A DNA stretch of 8,221 bases from Deltaproteobacteria bacterium UBA2385 (lineage in GTDB: Bacteria; Myxococcota_A; UBA796; UBA2385). The stretch covers positions 1 to 8,221 of the forward strand of contig DDSR01000376.1 in assembly GCA_002343455.1 (NCBI GenBank), in the 5' to 3' direction. The translations under genes were made by a program, and so were the position numbers. Below are positions 6,805 to 8,221 of the stretch, piece by piece (the first letter of the stretch is position 1; every line of letters begins with the position of its first letter). Below the pieces are notes generated by a model that searched no databases, was not told where the DNA came from, and was given only the letters and a program-made list of their open reading frames with translations.

Positions 6805-8110
6805 GAGCGGGCTCCAGCAGCCACCGCCAGGCGGGGACAATCCGCACTGTCCCCGAGGACAGTGACACGCGCTCCTCCTGGTCGAGGGTGACCAGGACGG
6901 CCTCAGAGGCCCCCAACTCCGTCATCGCGGCTTCCAGGGCTCGCAGCTCCCGGGTGCGGGTCTCGGGCTCGGAGAGGCTGGAGCAGACCTGGACCAACCG
7001 GGGCTCGCCGTCGGGCCCGTGGCCGCAGAAGTCCACCTCGAAGCCGCCGTTGGTCTCGAGGTAGCCCAGCTCGGACAGGCCGCGGCGGCGCAGCTCCAGG
7101 TAGACCAGGGTCTCCAGCCGGTGCCCGACATCCTCGGGCTTGGCAAAGGCCGCGGTGCGAGAGAGGGCGGGGTCCACCGGGTAGGCTTTACGAGGATTGG
7201 ACTGGCGTCGGGCGGCGGAAGGCGTCCAGAGGGGCAGGGTGTGTACGAGGTGGGCGTCCTCGAGGTGGGCCAGCAGCTCGTGCACACTGTCCTTGCCGAC
7301 GGCGTGGCCTTGAGACTTCAGATCGCGGTGCAGCCGGTTCGCCGTGAACCTGCCGGCCGGGTTGGCCAACAGTCGGCGGACCAGCCAGCGCAAGGCGGCC
7401 ACCTGGGTCACCCGATGCCGCTCGATCACATCGCGCAGCACGGCGACGTCGACGTACTCCTGGAGGATGCGGCGGCGCAGCGTGGGCTCGACGGCTTGCA
7501 CCTCGGGGAAGCCGCCGGACTCGAAGTAGGCCGCGAAGGCGTGGCTGAGCCGGGCGCGCTCGGCGGGCCCCACCGGCCAGGCGGTGGGGAGGGCGAGGCC
7601 CGCGTGCCGGAGGGCCTCGCCGAAGCCGAAGGGGAGCACCTCGGTGGCCAGCGCCCGGCCACGCAGGCTGGTCGCGATCTCGGCGGAGAGCATCTTCGAG
7701 GACGAGCCGGTCACCAGCACATGGACAGTGCCCTGGTCGAGCAACCGCCGAACGAAGCGCTCCCACCCGGGCACGTTCTGCACCTCGTCCAGGTAGAGCC
7801 AGTGCTCCTGGCCGACCACCTCGGGGTGCCGCGCGTACCAGGCCTCGGTCAGCTTTGAGAGCTCGGAGGCCTGGACAGCGAGGCGCTCGTCCTCCAGGTT
7901 CACATAGAGCAGGCACGGACGAGGCACCCCGCGGTCCAGCAGCTCGCCCATATGTTGGTACATTCGCCAGGTCTTCCCCACCCGCCGCATCCCGATCAAC
8001 GCGTCGGCCTTGCCCGGCAGGCCGGGAAGGGCCACCGTGCGCGGCGTCGGGCGCGGAATCGTGCGCTCATCGAACTCAGCGACCAGGGCAGCGAAGGTGT
8101 CGAGGAGCAT
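6794..8110 (-). CDS. AAA-type ATPase with C-terminal DUF4143 domain
   Basis: This 438-aa protein belongs to the common 'ATP-binding protein' family combining an AAA_14-type ATPase domain with DUF4143. The cellular role of the family is not established. Visible motifs are Walker A GMRRVGKT (residues 40-47), Walker B LYLDEVQ (105-111, Asp108/Glu109) and the sensor-like TGSSS (134-138), followed by the conserved LPFGFGEAL stretch (159-167). The C-terminal part has a winged-helix-like region (about 235-290) and then GGFEVDFCG (355-363) and LVQVCSSL (372-379), where a PD-(D/E)XK nuclease fold would carry its D and E-x-K. Gln374-Val-Cys replaces E-x-K, so nuclease activity is unlikely. There is no signal peptide or membrane segment, so it should be cytoplasmic. 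The length is typical and complete. The start gives the usual short leader before Walker A; GAGAG about 9 bases upstream is a weak ribosome binding site. It is transcribed toward the operon and shows no functional link to it. Its final codons lie in a repeat. Confidence 0.92.
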   Translation of the reverse strand: MLLDTFAALVAEFDERTIPRPTPRTVALPGLPGKADALIGMRRVGKTWRMYQHMGELLDRGVPRPCLLYVNLEDERLAVQASELSKLTEAWYARHPEVVGQEHWLYLDEVQNVPGWERFVRRLLDQGTVHVLVTGSSSKMLSAEIATSLRGRALATEVLPFGFGEALRHAGLALPTAWPVGPAERARLSHAFAAYFESGGFPEVQAVEPTLRRRILQEYVDVAVLRDVIERHRVTQVAALRWLVRRLLANPAGRFTANRLHRDLKSQGHAVGKDSVHELLAHLEDAHLVHTLPLWTPSAARRQSNPRKAYPVDPALSRTAAFAKPEDVGHRLETLVYLELRRRGLSELGYLETNGGFEVDFCGHGPDGEPRLVQVCSSLSEPETRTRELRALEAAMTELGASEAVLVTLDQEERVSLSSGTVRIVPAWRWLLEPAHST

Positions 8111-8126
8111 GGGGTGGTTCTCTCGG

Positions 8127-8174
8127 AAGGACGGTTGTTGGCTAACCCGTCCTTGGTAGAAGGACAGGTTGGCT
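8127..8174. promoter_or_regulatory. Inverted and direct repeats upstream of the ATPase gene (possible operator)
   Basis: AAGGACGG (8127-8134) is a perfect inverted match to CCGTCCTT (8147-8154) across 12 bases. GTCCTT (8149-8154) in turn pairs with AAGGAC (8160-8165) across 5 bases. TTGGCT recurs at 8138-8143 and 8169-8174, so AAGGAC..TTGGCT is also an imperfect direct repeat. The block lies 17-64 bases upstream of the ATPase start, where an operator or a leader hairpin could act. No clear promoter boxes are visible. The rest of 8111-8221 holds no gene; 8181-8217 is pyrimidine-rich on the plus strand. Confidence 0.35.
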
Positions 8175-8221
8175 GGTGGGCTCCTCCTCGGATAGAACCT
8201 CCTCCGCCCCTCCCCCCGGAC

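Noticed and set aside
2835..6824. Very long minus-strand open frame (about 1329 codons) opposite both membrane enzyme genes
   Set aside because: It is a shadow produced by GC-rich third positions. Its translation is low-complexity and rich in Ala, Gly, Val, Asp and Gln with no domain motifs, and the opposite strand has clear catalytic motifs and ribosome binding sites.
7019..7858. Plus-strand open frame opposite the ATPase gene
   Set aside because: It is antisense to the Walker B and DUF4143 coding sequence and has a composition typical of a GC-rich shadow.

Overview
The window is very GC-rich (about 70% by eye), with a strong G/C bias at third codon positions and tightly packed genes. It encodes an LpxL-type acyltransferase and polytopic membrane enzymes with extracytoplasmic catalytic domains. 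This suits a Gram-negative, high-GC bacterium of the Myxococcota/deltaproteobacterial kind or a similar environmental lineage. The taxonomic guess is inference from composition and gene types only.

Positions 20-6620 hold four plus-strand genes that look like one transcription unit. They are an adenylate-forming acyl ligase, an LpxL/HtrB-like acyltransferase starting 1 base after its stop, and, after a 75-base gap, two tandem paralogous membrane proteins 3 bases apart. Each membrane protein has about five N-terminal membrane helices followed by a sulfatase/alkaline-phosphatase-fold domain predicted to lie in the periplasm. Both have threonine where a true sulfatase has the formylglycine cysteine. 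That is the plan of phospho-group transferases such as EptA, LtaS and OpgB, so 'sulfatase' is probably a misleading label. A coherent but unproven reading is an envelope-lipid tailoring operon: the ligase activates an acyl group, the acyltransferase places it on a lipid or glycolipid, and the two membrane enzymes add or remove polar head groups outside.

Positions 6599-6804 are a repeat-rich junction. A 69-base direct repeat, whose first copy includes the last codons and stop of the fourth gene, occurs twice. A perfect 17-base inverted copy of its start lies between the two. A third, 14-base copy supplies the stop codon of the convergent gene. The junction can form a 17-bp hairpin and looks like a small repetitive element or a past rearrangement at the operon's end.

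Positions 6794-8110, on the minus strand, hold one complete AAA-type ATPase with a C-terminal DUF4143 region, an accessory-type gene of unknown role unrelated to the operon. Its upstream stretch (8111-8221) carries short inverted and direct repeats that may be an operator. No tRNA, rRNA, CRISPR array, transposase or integrase gene was recognised.
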